Below are positions 1 through 10,756 of a stretch of 64,000 nucleotides of DNA, piece by piece. How positions within the stretch are numbered: the first letter of the stretch is position 1; each line of letters starts with the position of its first letter. The DNA lies in NCBI RefSeq assembly GCF_000004825.1, contig NW_008805075.1, positions 869,788-933,787 on the forward strand. The letters run 5' to 3'. A model generated the notes under the pieces. It made no database searches, was not told the origin of the DNA, and worked only from the letters and a program-made list of their open reading frames with translations. Position numbers and translations under genes: made by a program. This DNA comes from Heterostelium album PN500. Its lineage: Eukaryota; Evosea; Eumycetozoa; Acytosteliales; Acytosteliaceae.

Positions 1-441
1 ATTGAAGATCGGTGTGAAATCAATGAATTGTTTGGTACCAGGCAGTTTGACGACATAGTCGATCACATCTAGTCTTCCATGTTCGGCAACGGTTTCCAGT
101 GCACTGAGATATTGTTTTCTCATGTCATTTCGATTGTCTTTGGTGATCTTTAGATGTTGGTCTTGTGATTTATCGAATATGAATTTACAGATCTGCATGT
201 ATGCGTCAAAGTATTTGAATTTCAAAAGTTCACGTGGAAAGCAAACCAACTCTGGCCAAGTGTATCTAGGTATACGAAATAAACCATTGATACTCTTTAC
301 ATGTTCAAAGATTTTTGTTCTAATAACTAATGATCCAAATACTCTCTTTATTAGATTATATTCAAATGGTTTTAAAACTATTATTATAGGTGATTGATCT
401 TCAAAAGTATCACTTATTTCATTATCTGAATTACTTTCCAT
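1..441 (-). CDS. Ankyrin-repeat-like dictyostelid protein, N-terminal part (cut by window edge)
   Basis: Reading leftwards from the ATG at 439-441, the frame stays open for 147 codons to the window edge. The N-terminal part (about residues 25-90, containing VFGSLVIRTKIFEHV and FPRELLKFKYFDAYMQIC) resembles the leader of a large dictyostelid family of ankyrin-repeat-like proteins. The last visible part, ALETVAEHGRLDVIDYVVKL, has the spacing of an ankyrin helix pair. The function of this family is not known to me. The gene diverges from the next gene and shares its 644-bp upstream region. The 3' end and any introns lie outside the window. The family assignment rests on pattern alone. Confidence 0.6.
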   Translation of the reverse strand, partial: MESNSDNEISDTFEDQSPIIIVLKPFEYNLIKRVFGSLVIRTKIFEHVKSINGLFRIPRYTWPELVCFPRELLKFKYFDAYMQICKFIFDKSQDQHLKITKDNRNDMRKQYLSALETVAEHGRLDVIDYVVKLPGTKQFIDFTPIFN

Positions 442-1085
442 TCTATGTAATTAATAAAGTTTTGTTTCTATTTAAAATTTGATTTCTGATGCTTTTCTAA
501 CATTTAGTTTTTTAAAAAAATTTTAAAAATTTTAATATAATTTTGCAAATTGACTCGTTCAATATTAAAATCACCTAAGTCGACTATAATCAACCTTAAT
601 GTGTGGGTTACCCATTGAATTGAATTGAAATAAAATAGAAATAAGGTAATGTGTAACACATTAATCTATCAAAAGCTTACATATAAAATAATAATAATAA
701 TAAAAGAGTGTGGTTTTTTTATCAAAGATATAAAATTAGTTAGATAAAGTTAGATAAAATCAGATCATTGTTACTCATTTTAATTAATAATAAAACACAC
801 ACACAACACACAACACCCACACAAAATCAAGTGAATTTTCATTACTTACTTTGCAATAACAATAACAACAACAACAACATCAACAATTAACAACTGAGAC
901 ACTTTATTAAACTAAATACTAATTACTAATTTATAAACCTTTCAATTATTACAACAGATAGATATATATTCATATTTTATTTTTAAAAAAGATTGACAAA
1001 ACAGAAATAATATCATAATTGTTAATTATATAAATAAAATATATATATATATGATATTAATAAAAAAGATATAAACAAAATTATA
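442..1085. promoter_or_regulatory. Divergent intergenic region
   Basis: This is 644 bp of very AT-rich DNA between two divergent genes. It holds an ATA/AAT run near 688-703, a CA-rich stretch at about 795-825 and an AT dinucleotide run just upstream of the plus-strand start. It presumably carries both promoters. I see no RNA gene or further reading frame. Confidence 0.5.
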
Positions 1086-4000
1086 ATGACCACAAATATG
1101 GTTAATAGTAGTAATAGTTTAAATACTACTGCTGCTTTAAGTAATAGTAATAGTAATCAAGATAGTAATCAAGATAATAATGAAATTAATAATCTAAGTG
1201 ATAGTAATAGTAATGATAGCTTAGATAGTAATACAGATAGTGTAAAGAATGATGATACTGAACCATCTAGTTCAACAACAACAGCAGATTCTACATCACT
1301 AAGTAATCATCATTTACACAAGATCGATCCAAAGGCATTCTTACAACAGAAATCAAACAATAGTTTAAGTTTCAACACGTTCTTTCAACATAACATGGTA
1401 AAGAGTTTAAGATTACTTAAAAGATATAACAATAGAAATAGTAGTAGTAGTAATAGTAATAACAATAACGATAGTAAATTAAATTCATCAAAGACTGTTA
1501 AACCAGAAGGAAATAATCATTATTCTTCATTCTTTAATGGAAATAGTAGCAATAGTAACAATAACAGTAGAGATAACGGTTTTAGAAATGACAATACCAA
1601 TAATTCAATATTTAATTACAACGGTAGTGGTAATGGTGGTGGTGTTGGTGGATCAATCAGCAGCAGCAGCAACAACAATGAACATGCTTTGGTCATACCT
1701 TTTAGAATAGATGATGACGACGATGATGATGATCCAATACTCTCAATTGATAATATTGTATTGAAAAAGAATAATAACAGTAACAATAACAACAACAACA
1801 ATAATAATAGTGTTGACTATAGTGATGCAGATGATGATGACAATGATGACTCTATAGATTCATCAGATGAAGATGAGTTACTTGAAGACGATGAAGATGA
1901 ACTACTAGATGAATTTGACAATGGTGCTATCGTTGGTGATGAAGATCACTATGGAGATGACGACGACGATGAAGACGAAGATGATTTAAATTCAAGTGGA
2001 AATGATATGCCAGGTAACTATTATAAATAATCATTAGCAGCAAATCAAAACAACAATAATATAAACAACTAACCAACCAATAATCTTATGAAATTAAAGA
2101 ATATACTAAATCATATAGTTTGTTTGGTAGTGACAATAGTCCACATTTCTTTAAGAATCTCATTCATCCAGTGTCAGAGTTGAATGCGCATGTCTTGGTA
2201 CATAACGATCGTAATAAATGGACGAGTAACAGTGGTGGTTATTTCAGGGGAAATAGTGGTAGTGCAAGAGGTCAACAACAACAACAACAACAACAACAGA
2301 GTCAACATAGTCCAAAACAACAACAAAGTCCTCAACAAAGTCAACAACAACAACAATTTAGTAGTGGTAGTGGATTCAATGGATTCATTCCATCTTTTGC
2401 CACTGCAAGTAATAATAATGGATTATTACCACAACAGCAACAGCAACAATCATTTGAGACATCATCGAGTTCTGCCGCTCAACAGATGAAACTACTTCCT
2501 TCAGAGAGTCGTTATTTCATTATAACCTATTTGAATCAAGGATTCTCATTGGAACAATGTTTGTATGCTCTGTTGATTTCCAATCACGATCACTCCATTG
2601 CTTCACAATGGTTGTTGCAATTGAAGCAGAATTTCTTTAACAACTGGCATTCTTTCTCACCGAATGTAGCTACTCAACAACAACAACAGCAATTCTCACC
2701 TACTCTTACACCTGGAGGAATAACACCAACATTATCATCATTAACATCACCTTCATTATCTGATATCAATAATATTAGTAATAATAATAATAATTCAGAA
2801 CATACATTACAACAATTACCATCACCATTTACACCAATTAATCAAACAGTATCATTACCAAATTCACCAAGTTTTAATATGAATATTGATGAAACCAACA
2901 AACAAATCAACAATATCATATCGAATCTTAATCAGATATCAAACAATCAATCTAATCAACCTAAACCCAATAATAACAATGGTGTTGGTACTTCAAATAA
3001 CAATTATAAGACAATGGTGTATCCACCTACAACATCATCACCACCATCAAAACAAAGTAAAGTTGAGAAATTGCAACAACAGCAACAAAAACAACAACAA
3101 GATGCACAAAAGACAACCTCAAATAATAATAATAATAATAATAATAGTAATCAAATTAAAGAAGCAAATAGATTATATTCTTTAGGTATACAATATTTAA
3201 AACAAAAAGATTATGAAAAGTAAGTTTTAAAAAACATTATATTTTATTTGGTTGTTTTTTTTATTTATTTATTAATGTTTATTTATTAATTATTTATAAT
3301 AGGGCATTAGGTATGTTTGATAAATCATATGATATCAATCCAACTACTCAATCAAAGAATAAGGTATTTGAATTGGCAAATCTTATTATTAAGAATAAAA
3401 ATAGTCAACAACAACAACCTCAACAAACAACGACAACAACAGCAACAACAACAACAACAACTGTCATTCCAACAAACAATCATCATCCACCACAATCGAA
3501 AAAGTCTGATACAAAGATAGCAGAGGAAAAGAAGGAAAAAGAAAAGAGAAAAGAAAAAGAAAAGGAAATAGAAAAGGAGAGGGAGAAGGAGAAATTAAAA
3601 GAGAAAGAAAAAGAAAAACAAAAGGAAAAGGAAAAACAACAAATAGGAGATGAGATGTCGATCGGTGGTGGTGGTGGAAAATCTTTAGCTTTGGTCGATG
3701 ATGTAGATTCAGATTTAAATTTCAATGGTAAAGGCGAGGAACAAGAAACAAAGGAGGCAAAAGAAAAGAGAATCTCATTAAAGGCACAGAGAAAAGAAGA
3801 GAGACGAAAGGAAAGGGAGGAGCGCGAACAAAAGGTGACTATGGAACTGCGTGCCAAACAAGAGCAACACGAAAAGGAGTTGCTAAAGATGATAGAGATC
3901 GAACAACTCGAGAAGGAGAAGAAAGAGATTGAGGAAAGAGAGTTGCGCAGACAGCGTGAGATTGAGCGAGTCGAACGCGAAAAGACGTTGGAGCGTGAGA

Positions 4001-5191
4001 GAATCGAGTATGAAAGAGAGTTGGAGCAGCGTACTTTGCTTGAGAAACAACAGAAAGAGGATCGTGAAAGAAAGGAGCGTGAAAAGCGAAGACAACTTCG
4101 TGAGCGTAGAAAAGAGGAACAACTTCGTATTCAAATGGAAATCGAGAGAGAAAGAGTCGAGCGTGAAAAGGAAAGAGAGAAACTATTGGAGTTGGAGAAG
4201 GAACAGAAATCAAAGTTGAAACCAAAGAGAATTAAACATTCAAAAAATAAGGAACAAGATTTAATGGTATTTATTATTATTTATTTTTGATATCAATATC
4301 CAAATGCTAATAATATTTATTGTTTTTCAAATCAAAATAGAATGAATCAAAGTTTGTTAATCCAGATGGTTCAATTATTTATCTTGATGAAATTCCTGAT
4401 TTAATTAGTGATGAAGATGATGAGGATGAAGATATTCAACAACAACAACAACAACAAGATCAACAACAATTAATATTACAACAATTACAACCAATGAAAT
4501 CAAATAACAATAATGAAGATAAAGATCATAATAATGGTGATGTTTTATTATCAAAAGAGAAACCACAACAAGCATCAACTGCATCGTCCTCAACGCAGAG
4601 TAAATCAACAGGAGTCATCAAGAAGAAATCTTTATCAAAGTCACCAAAAGAAAGATATCCCGATATGATGGATGAGATACCTGATCTTATCAACGATGAC
4701 ATTGAATATAGTATCAGACCTAGAAAGGCATTGCTCACAAGACATCCAGTCAATACCGCCAATGGTCAGCCAACTGAAAGTCAATCAATCTGGAGATCAA
4801 CGATCGGTTTAGTCTGGTGGCTTGTCAAGATGTTCACACTTCCTCTCATGAGTATACTTGTTAAGATATTCTTTGGATTCAACTATAAATATTGTAAATG
4901 TTGTGGTAAGTGTACAAAAAAAAAAAAAAAAAAACAATTATTAAAATTATTTTCTTTATAACTAACTTTTAATTTAATTTAGATTCGTTCCATGATATGA
5001 CACCAGTTTCTGGATTTGTTTGGGGTGAAGGCAATAGAGTTTTCTTTTTAGGTCATGACCTAAAGAGAGAAGATGTTTCAAGCTATGTTGACATCTCTTC
5101 GCTAAAACAATTCGACAACCAAACTCAGCACAAGAAGAAAAAGAGTTCACAAAAGAAAAAAAATGATAATATAAATAAAGAAAAACAATAA
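1086..5191 (+). CDS. Large low-complexity protein with UBA-like, TPR-like and coiled-coil segments and a C-terminal hydrophobic stretch
   Basis: Five exons fit with consistent phase: 1086-2013, 2100-3219, 3303-4266, 4341-4905 and 4983-5191, giving about 1,261 residues. Order: S/N-rich and D/E-rich N-terminus (1-309); poly-Q; a UBA-like three-helix segment at about 443-488 (ITYLNQGFSLEQCLYALL, then IASQWLLQL); N/S/T-rich linker; one TPR-like helix pair at about 661-690 (LYSLGIQYLKQKDYEKALGMF) whose codons are split by an intron; a long K/E/R coiled coil at about 760-1000; two repeats of a DEIPDLI motif in exon 4; a hydrophobic, Trp-rich stretch at about 1157-1183 that could be a membrane anchor; and a lysine-rich tail. 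Intron 1 uses the AG at 2098-2099; the nearer AG at 2117-2118 gives the wrong phase. I do not recognise the gene. A ubiquitin-binding role is only inferred from the UBA-like segment. Confidence 0.75.
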
Positions 5192-5553
5192 AAAGTTTGA
5201 TTTAATTTTTTTTTTTTTAAAATATAAATAGGACCAGAATTTTTCCATTTATCATGATTGATTGATTTATTTTTTGTTGTTATTTGATTATGGTTTGTAA
5301 GAAGCTCTAGCTGATGACACCAAAGACCACAAGTACAATGTGATAAGCTATAACTCATCAGACAGCATTCTTTTTTGGTTTTGACAAGTTAATATCTTGC
5401 CTGGTGTAATCTCTTTCAGGGTCCAAAAAGATTTCCAATAATAATAAAGAATGAAAATGAAATTTAAAAAATCAAATCTTATTTTTTTTACTTTGACTAC
5501 TAATCTTTTTGGAAATAAAAGCGGGAAAAAGAAATTTTTACACATCAATCGTT
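5192..5553. other. Intergenic, no gene seen
   Basis: This is 3' flank of the preceding gene and 5' flank of the tRNA-Ile gene. It has a T-tract at about 5205-5217. I find no credible coding sequence on either strand. Confidence 0.5.
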
Positions 5554-5626
5554 GCTCGATTAGCTCAGTCGGCAGAGCGTGGTGCTAATAACGCCACGGT
5601 CGCAGGTTCGATCCCTGCATCGAGCA
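5554..5626 (+). tRNA. tRNA-Ile (anticodon AAT)
   Basis: The sequence folds as a standard cloverleaf. The acceptor stem GCTCGAT pairs with ATCGAGC over all 7 bp. The A box is TTAGCTCAGTCGG, the anticodon stem TGGTG/CGCCA closes loop CTAATAA with anticodon AAT, and the B box is GGTTCGATCC. The discriminator base is A, no CCA is encoded and there is no intron. In dictyostelids A34 would be read as inosine. A short T-run follows downstream (5630-5634). Confidence 0.95.
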
Positions 5627-5686
5627 AACTTTTAATTTCGATTTAATTTTGCACCGCATGCGGTTTTATACTTTTTAAAATTAAAC

Positions 5687-5757
5687 CTCCCTATCCGGGA
5701 ATCGAACCCGGGGTTTCAGTGTGAAAGACTAATGTGTTACCACTACACCAATAAGGA
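5687..5757 (-). tRNA. tRNA-Glu (anticodon TTC)
   Basis: On the minus strand the acceptor stem TCCTTAT pairs with ATAGGGA (one T-G wobble). The anticodon stem TTAGT/ACTGA closes loop CTTTCAC with anticodon TTC, and the B box is GGTTCGATTCC. The discriminator base is G. There is no intron. It lies tail to tail with the tRNA-Ile gene, with 60 bp between their 3' ends. Confidence 0.94.
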
Positions 5758-6214
5758 ATTTGGATGATATTGAATTCCTAAAATAATTTTTTAAATATTA
5801 CCAACTTTTATTTCTCTAAGACAATTAGGAAATTTGGATGAGAAATATTATCTTTTTTCAACATTATTTTGATTCCCAAAGTAATTTTCATCAAATCATG
5901 ATTTCCTTTGACTGTCCACATTGGCTATCAAAAAAAGATTGATAAGATACATTATTATAAAAATATAAATAAATTAAAAAAAGATAAATTAATATTTAAA
6001 TACAGTATTGAAATACTTCAACAAAATTTTGCAAAAATTAGTATCTATACTAAGAATAATATATTAAAGAATATTGTAAGTAATTAAAGATTGTTATTAA
6101 ATTTTGAAAAAAAGTGTTTTTTAAATAATTTTTAATCACCATTTTATTAGCAATCTAAAACAGAAAAATCATACATAATATTGTAAAATAAAAACAAAAT
6201 AAAAATAACTTATA
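5758..6214. other. Intergenic, no gene seen
   Basis: AT-rich upstream flank shared by tRNA-Glu (minus) and the TBC gene (plus). No open frame, RNA fold or repeat stands out. Confidence 0.5.
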
Positions 6215-8323
6215 ATGTCTGACAACATTGATTCTAATATTAGTAACAGTGAAAGTAGCAAAGATGTCGTAACAGCTAGTCAGAACATCAATAATAATGA
6301 AAATGATAATAGCAACAACAACCTGTCAGATGATTTAAATAATTTGAAATTAAGTGAAGCTAATAACAACAGCAACAACGTTGATAGTAGTATCATTAAT
6401 AATAATAGTAGTAGTAGTATTAACAATGATAATGTCAAAATTGTTGTTAATCATGTAGATGATAACAATAGTAATCATAATAATGATTTAAATAAACCAA
6501 GATCTGGATCGACATCACCTTTACTATCTACTTCGACACCACCAACATTGGAAACCACTATAACATTCAGTGAGAGAATTCATTACTATAAAGAAGCTTT
6601 GAAACCTTCGAATCTCGATCTAACCATAATACAACATCTTGCTGAACAAGGTATACCTGAATCACAAGGCTTAAGATCTTTATATTGGAAGGTAAATAAA
6701 TATTAATATTCAACATCGATTATCAATTACATTTGGTTAGACTTACTATTTATATTATATTTATTATATTTATTAGATTCTATTAAGATATTTACCGTTG
6801 GATCAAAGTCATTGGGAAACATCATTGAAAAGTAGTAGAGAGATCTATCATGATTGGGTGAATGAACTAATGATTAATCCATGGAAGGAAATGGAAGGAA
6901 GACCAAAAGATGATCATGTAAGTTGTGTTGCAACATAAATAAAATATTGATCAATAACAAACTAATGATTACTTTTTATTTTTTGTTGTTTTAGCCATTA
7001 AGTACATCACATGATAGTAAATGGAATGAATACTTTAAGGATCAGAATATTTTAGTTGATATCGAGAAGGATGTAAGGCGTACATTCCCAGCGTTACACT
7101 TTTTCAATCGACAGGAAGAGGGAAAGTCAATTCACTACGAAGCACTGCGTAGAATTCTATTCATCTATGCAAAGCTGAATCCAGGCATCAAGTACGTACA
7201 GGGTATGAATGAAGTGCTCGGTCCCATCTACTATACATTCGCTACTGATCCCGATCAAGATTGCAAAGAGAATGCCGAAGCTGACTCTTTCTATTGTTTC
7301 ACCAATCTCATGAGTGAAATAAGAGACAACTTTTGTAAATCACTCGATAAATCAGAGAGTGGTGTAATCAGTAGTATTAAAAAGTTAAACTTTCTACTAA
7401 AGAAAAAAGATAGACAACTATGGAAAGATTTAGTAAGTAATTTGAATACTACAACAATCAATATACAGATTAATAATTCAAACTAACCAACAATAACAAA
7501 TTGATATTACTATTCGATATTAAATAGGAAGAAAAGAAACTGCATCCACAATTCTATAGTTTCAGATGGATAACATTGTTGTTGTCACAGGAATTCGAAT
7601 TACCTGATGTTCTTAGACTTTGGGATTCACTATTTTCAGATCCAAATAGATTCGATTTCCTTTATTATTTTTGTTGTGCAATGTTAATGTAGGTTATTAT
7701 TACTCAACAGTAGATCTACAACAAAATAATAATAATCATTATTTATTTATTAATTATTTTTTTCAATTTTATTATTAGATGTATAAGAAATCAATTATTG
7801 GAAGCACCATTTGGAGATAATCTTAAACTATTACAATCCTATCCAAACAATATCGATTTTCATACGATTTACTCTACTGCCTTGTCATTAAAAGATGGTA
7901 CATTCAATCTAAACACAGAGAATGTATGTATAATCATATTAATTAATTTTAATGAAATGTTAATATTAACAATTATAATTAAAATTCTAGCCATTAAACT
8001 CTGGACAATCATATTTAAAGTTTTTCAATCCATTCGCTAAAGCTACTTCACCACCAACACCACTTTCAGGATCACCATCCAGTACTTCACCATTGATGTC
8101 ATCTATCAACAATAATAGTAATACTATAAATACAACACAACCAACAAATCAATATACTACATCTAATAATCTTCTTTCAACCAATAACAATGGCAATATT
8201 AATAACAATAATAATAGCAATCAATTAACACCACCAACAACTCAGACAACAACCTCATCTTTTTCACCACCTATTGCCGATTCACTAAAGAACTTCTTTA
8301 ACAAATTTAGTTCAATAAGATAA
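6215..8323 (+). CDS. TBC-domain Rab GTPase-activating protein, TBC1D13-like
   Basis: Six exons: 6215-6691, 6777-6917, 6995-7432, 7528-7688, 7779-7923 and 7991-8323, about 564 residues. After an N/S-rich leader of about 105 residues the TBC domain starts with the G-rich entry GIPESQGLRSLYWK. The catalytic arginine-finger motif is present (IEKDVRRTFP), as is the glutamine finger (YVQGMN). The segment order and the long loop after YVQGMNEVLGPIYY match the TBC1D13 branch, whose human member acts on Rab35. An N/Q/T/S-rich C-terminus follows the domain. It should stimulate GTP hydrolysis by a Rab on membrane trafficking routes; the target Rab cannot be read from sequence. The exon 4/5 join (donor at 7689) gives AMLICIRNQ, a good fit to the family. 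Confidence 0.9.
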
Positions 8324-9068
8324 TTATTATATCTAAATAAAAAAATAACTTAAAAGATTATCATATTGATTTTATTTTATGTGTATGGGATATAGCATAG
8401 ATGTAAATATCTTTGGTAGTGCTATTCGATAAATACATCGGTGTTGTAATAGCTACTTAAGTGCAATCATAGGCAACCATACCTTGCAAATGCATTATAG
8501 GATTTGGGCCCCTGAAAATATAGTCGTAGCATTCCACATTACCATTGGAACGGTGAAAAAATAAAAACAAATAGTTTATTTCTTGGTAATACTTTCACCA
8601 AGAACAAAAGGTAATAAAACTAAAAATAATTGACTAACTCTTGTTATAACAACCAAACGGAATAGTAGTAGATTCGATCAAAGATGTTGTAAAAAAAAGT
8701 TTTATTATTTTTTTCTTATTTTCAAATTTTTTCAAAATAAATCAATTACCAGGAAAGACAAAAATGTTAATTAATGATGATCAAATTATAACAAATCATT
8801 CAACTTAATTGATTCAATTTTGGAAACGTCATTATTAATTAATTTAATAACCACTCTGATGGACCAATTGTGTGTTATTTTGTTTTTTATAAATAAATTC
8901 TATTTTTATTTGCAAAAAACAAAAAAAAAAGATATTAATTTTTTTTTTAAACACACAGTAATCTTAATCAATAACTTTATAAAGAGTTTTTATGTTAATC
9001 AATTACATCTATTGATAATATTATCAAATAAATAATATTTAATTAAATAAATAATACAAAAACGAAAC
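8324..9068. other. Intergenic with a structured, GC-richer block (about 8380-8610)
   Basis: This 745-bp gap contains one block less AT-rich than other gaps. It has nested inverted repeats: GTAGTGCTATT with AATAGCTAC, enclosing CGAT/ATCG (about 8416-8458); TGCAA/TTGCA (about 8462-8489); and a clean hairpin TTCTTGGT-9 nt-ACCAAGAA (about 8579-8605). There is no convincing open frame. It could be a non-coding RNA or the remnant of a small inverted-repeat element; I cannot assign a family. The rest is plain AT-rich flank. Confidence 0.35.
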
Positions 9069-10223
9069 ATGGTAATAGATAGTGAAAAAAGTTTGATATC
9101 ACTACCGTTATTTATAATATTTGGTTTCATTACATTGTTTACAACATTCTCATTGTTGGAAGGATTAGAATCAAACGATGAATCAAACAAAAGAAAGCTT
9201 CAACAACTATTGAAGCAACAACAACTACTACAACAGCAACAACAACAACAACAGAATCAAATCCCATATTTTTATAGATATCTTAATGTAAATAATAATA
9301 ATAACAATAGTAACAATGATAATCAATTACAATTTGAACAATTACAAAAACAATATTATCAACAACAACAACAATCACAAGAACAAAATAATCAACAACA
9401 ACAACAACAAAATAAAAATGAAAGTTTTGTATATAATCTATTTAAATCTATAACATCATTATTTAGTAATTATAATAATAATCAGAATAAAACAACTTTT
9501 AATAATTCAAAAGATATATTTAATAATAGTAGAACCAAGAATAATACTATTAGTAATACAAATAATCAACAACAACAACAACAACAAAAAGTACAACAAC
9601 CAGTTGTAACAAGTACAACAACTACAACAACTACAACACAAATTACATCGGTTCAACAGTTAAACTCGAGAATCGTAGAGTTGGAAGAGAGGCTAGAGGA
9701 AGAGTTACATCATAGAGCCACTGAGAGAAAAGGAAGGTTGGTAGCGGAACAGGGTTTGCAAGACGAGATGAATCATCTCAATATACTCTCAAAGAAACAC
9801 AAGGAACTAGAGCAACAGCACATCGGTCTTTGGAAATTGTATACACTCTCCAACAAACGAAAGAAAGCATTGCAACTCTCGATGGATGACATCAACAGTC
9901 AGCTGCTAACACTTATGGATCAATTCCAACATTCATTGGCAGAGCAATATATGGATAGCAAAGATAGTATAGAGAGTATAGATGATTCAGACAACAACAA
10001 CGATGAACAACAACCTATCTCAATGACCATAGACAAGGAATTCATTGAGCGATTCGAAACACTCGTGGAATCGATCAACAACTTAAAGTCACCGGAACAA
10101 GACGATCCGCTACAATCACAAGAAGAAGATCTCTTCCTTCAAGTCACCAAACACTCTTCACATAAATCAACAATGTTTGACAATGATAATGATATTGTTA
10201 AATTCACTGATATCTGTAGATAA
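9069..10223 (+). CDS. Single-exon protein with N-terminal membrane anchor, poly-Q/N and coiled coil; unknown function
   Basis: An intronless frame of 384 codons. Residues about 10-32 (ISLPLFIIFGFITLFTTFSLL) form one hydrophobic helix, a signal anchor or transmembrane segment. Then come poly-Q and N-rich stretches (about 45-205). A charged coiled coil of about 75 residues follows (from VQQLNSRIVELEERL to LSNKRKKALQL), and then an acidic, S/D-rich tail ending in FTDICR. No enzyme motif is visible. By topology it could be a single-pass protein with a cytosolic coiled coil used for tethering, which is inference only. I do not recognise the family. Confidence 0.75.
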   Translation: MVIDSEKSLISLPLFIIFGFITLFTTFSLLEGLESNDESNKRKLQQLLKQQQLLQQQQQQQQNQIPYFYRYLNVNNNNNNSNNDNQLQFEQLQKQYYQQQQQSQEQNNQQQQQQNKNESFVYNLFKSITSLFSNYNNNQNKTTFNNSKDIFNNSRTKNNTISNTNNQQQQQQQKVQQPVVTSTTTTTTTTQITSVQQLNSRIVELEERLEEELHHRATERKGRLVAEQGLQDEMNHLNILSKKHKELEQQHIGLWKLYTLSNKRKKALQLSMDDINSQLLTLMDQFQHSLAEQYMDSKDSIESIDDSDNNNDEQQPISMTIDKEFIERFETLVESINNLKSPEQDDPLQSQEEDLFLQVTKHSSHKSTMFDNDNDIVKFTDICR

Positions 10224-10756
10224 ATTTTAAAATATAGTTATAAAATATAAATAAAAAAATAATTTATTATAAATAAATATTAATTTTCGAAAATTATTAC
10301 ATAATTAATAATTTCCGTTTTAAGATTTTCACAAATTTGATTTATTTTTATTTTTTGTTTTTATTTTTTCTTAGATTACAACATTAATAAAAGTGTCAAA
10401 AAGTGTTAAAACCAACATGGAATTCACAAAAAACTACAAAGTTAAAATTTGACAAAAAACGAAGGGTTGCCAGTACTTCCACCTTGATAAACATTTCAAA
10501 CAAAATGGTGATCATGGTTCTAATCAACTAACCCCCATTTCTCACAAATCTATTTTAAAAATATTTTTCAATTAAAAGTATTTAATTCAGAAAAAAAAGT
10601 AAAAAAACTATTAGATTAGATTTGTTTAATCTTTTATATATTATTATTATAATTTATATTCCTATTTGTAAAAATATAATTGTAAAAATATATATTAAAA
10701 TTTATATAAGATTCAGAGATATATATATATATATAGTATAGATAGCTTGCTAAAAT
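10224..10756. other. Intergenic, no gene seen
   Basis: A 533-bp AT-rich gap between two plus-strand genes, with AT dinucleotide runs just before the next start (about 10722-10735). It is presumably the phosphatase promoter. No other structure is seen. Confidence 0.5.

Noticed and set aside
3839-4225. Minus-strand frame of 128 codons inside the coiled-coil exon.
   Set aside because: It is the antisense shadow of repetitive K/E/R codons in the large plus-strand gene.
8380-8560. The minus strand contains ACGACTATATTTTCAGGG, close to the 5' end of U3 snoRNA.
   Set aside because: The conserved GGATCATTTCTATAG that should follow is not kept, and I find no box C (TGATGA), box B or box D (CTGA) downstream.
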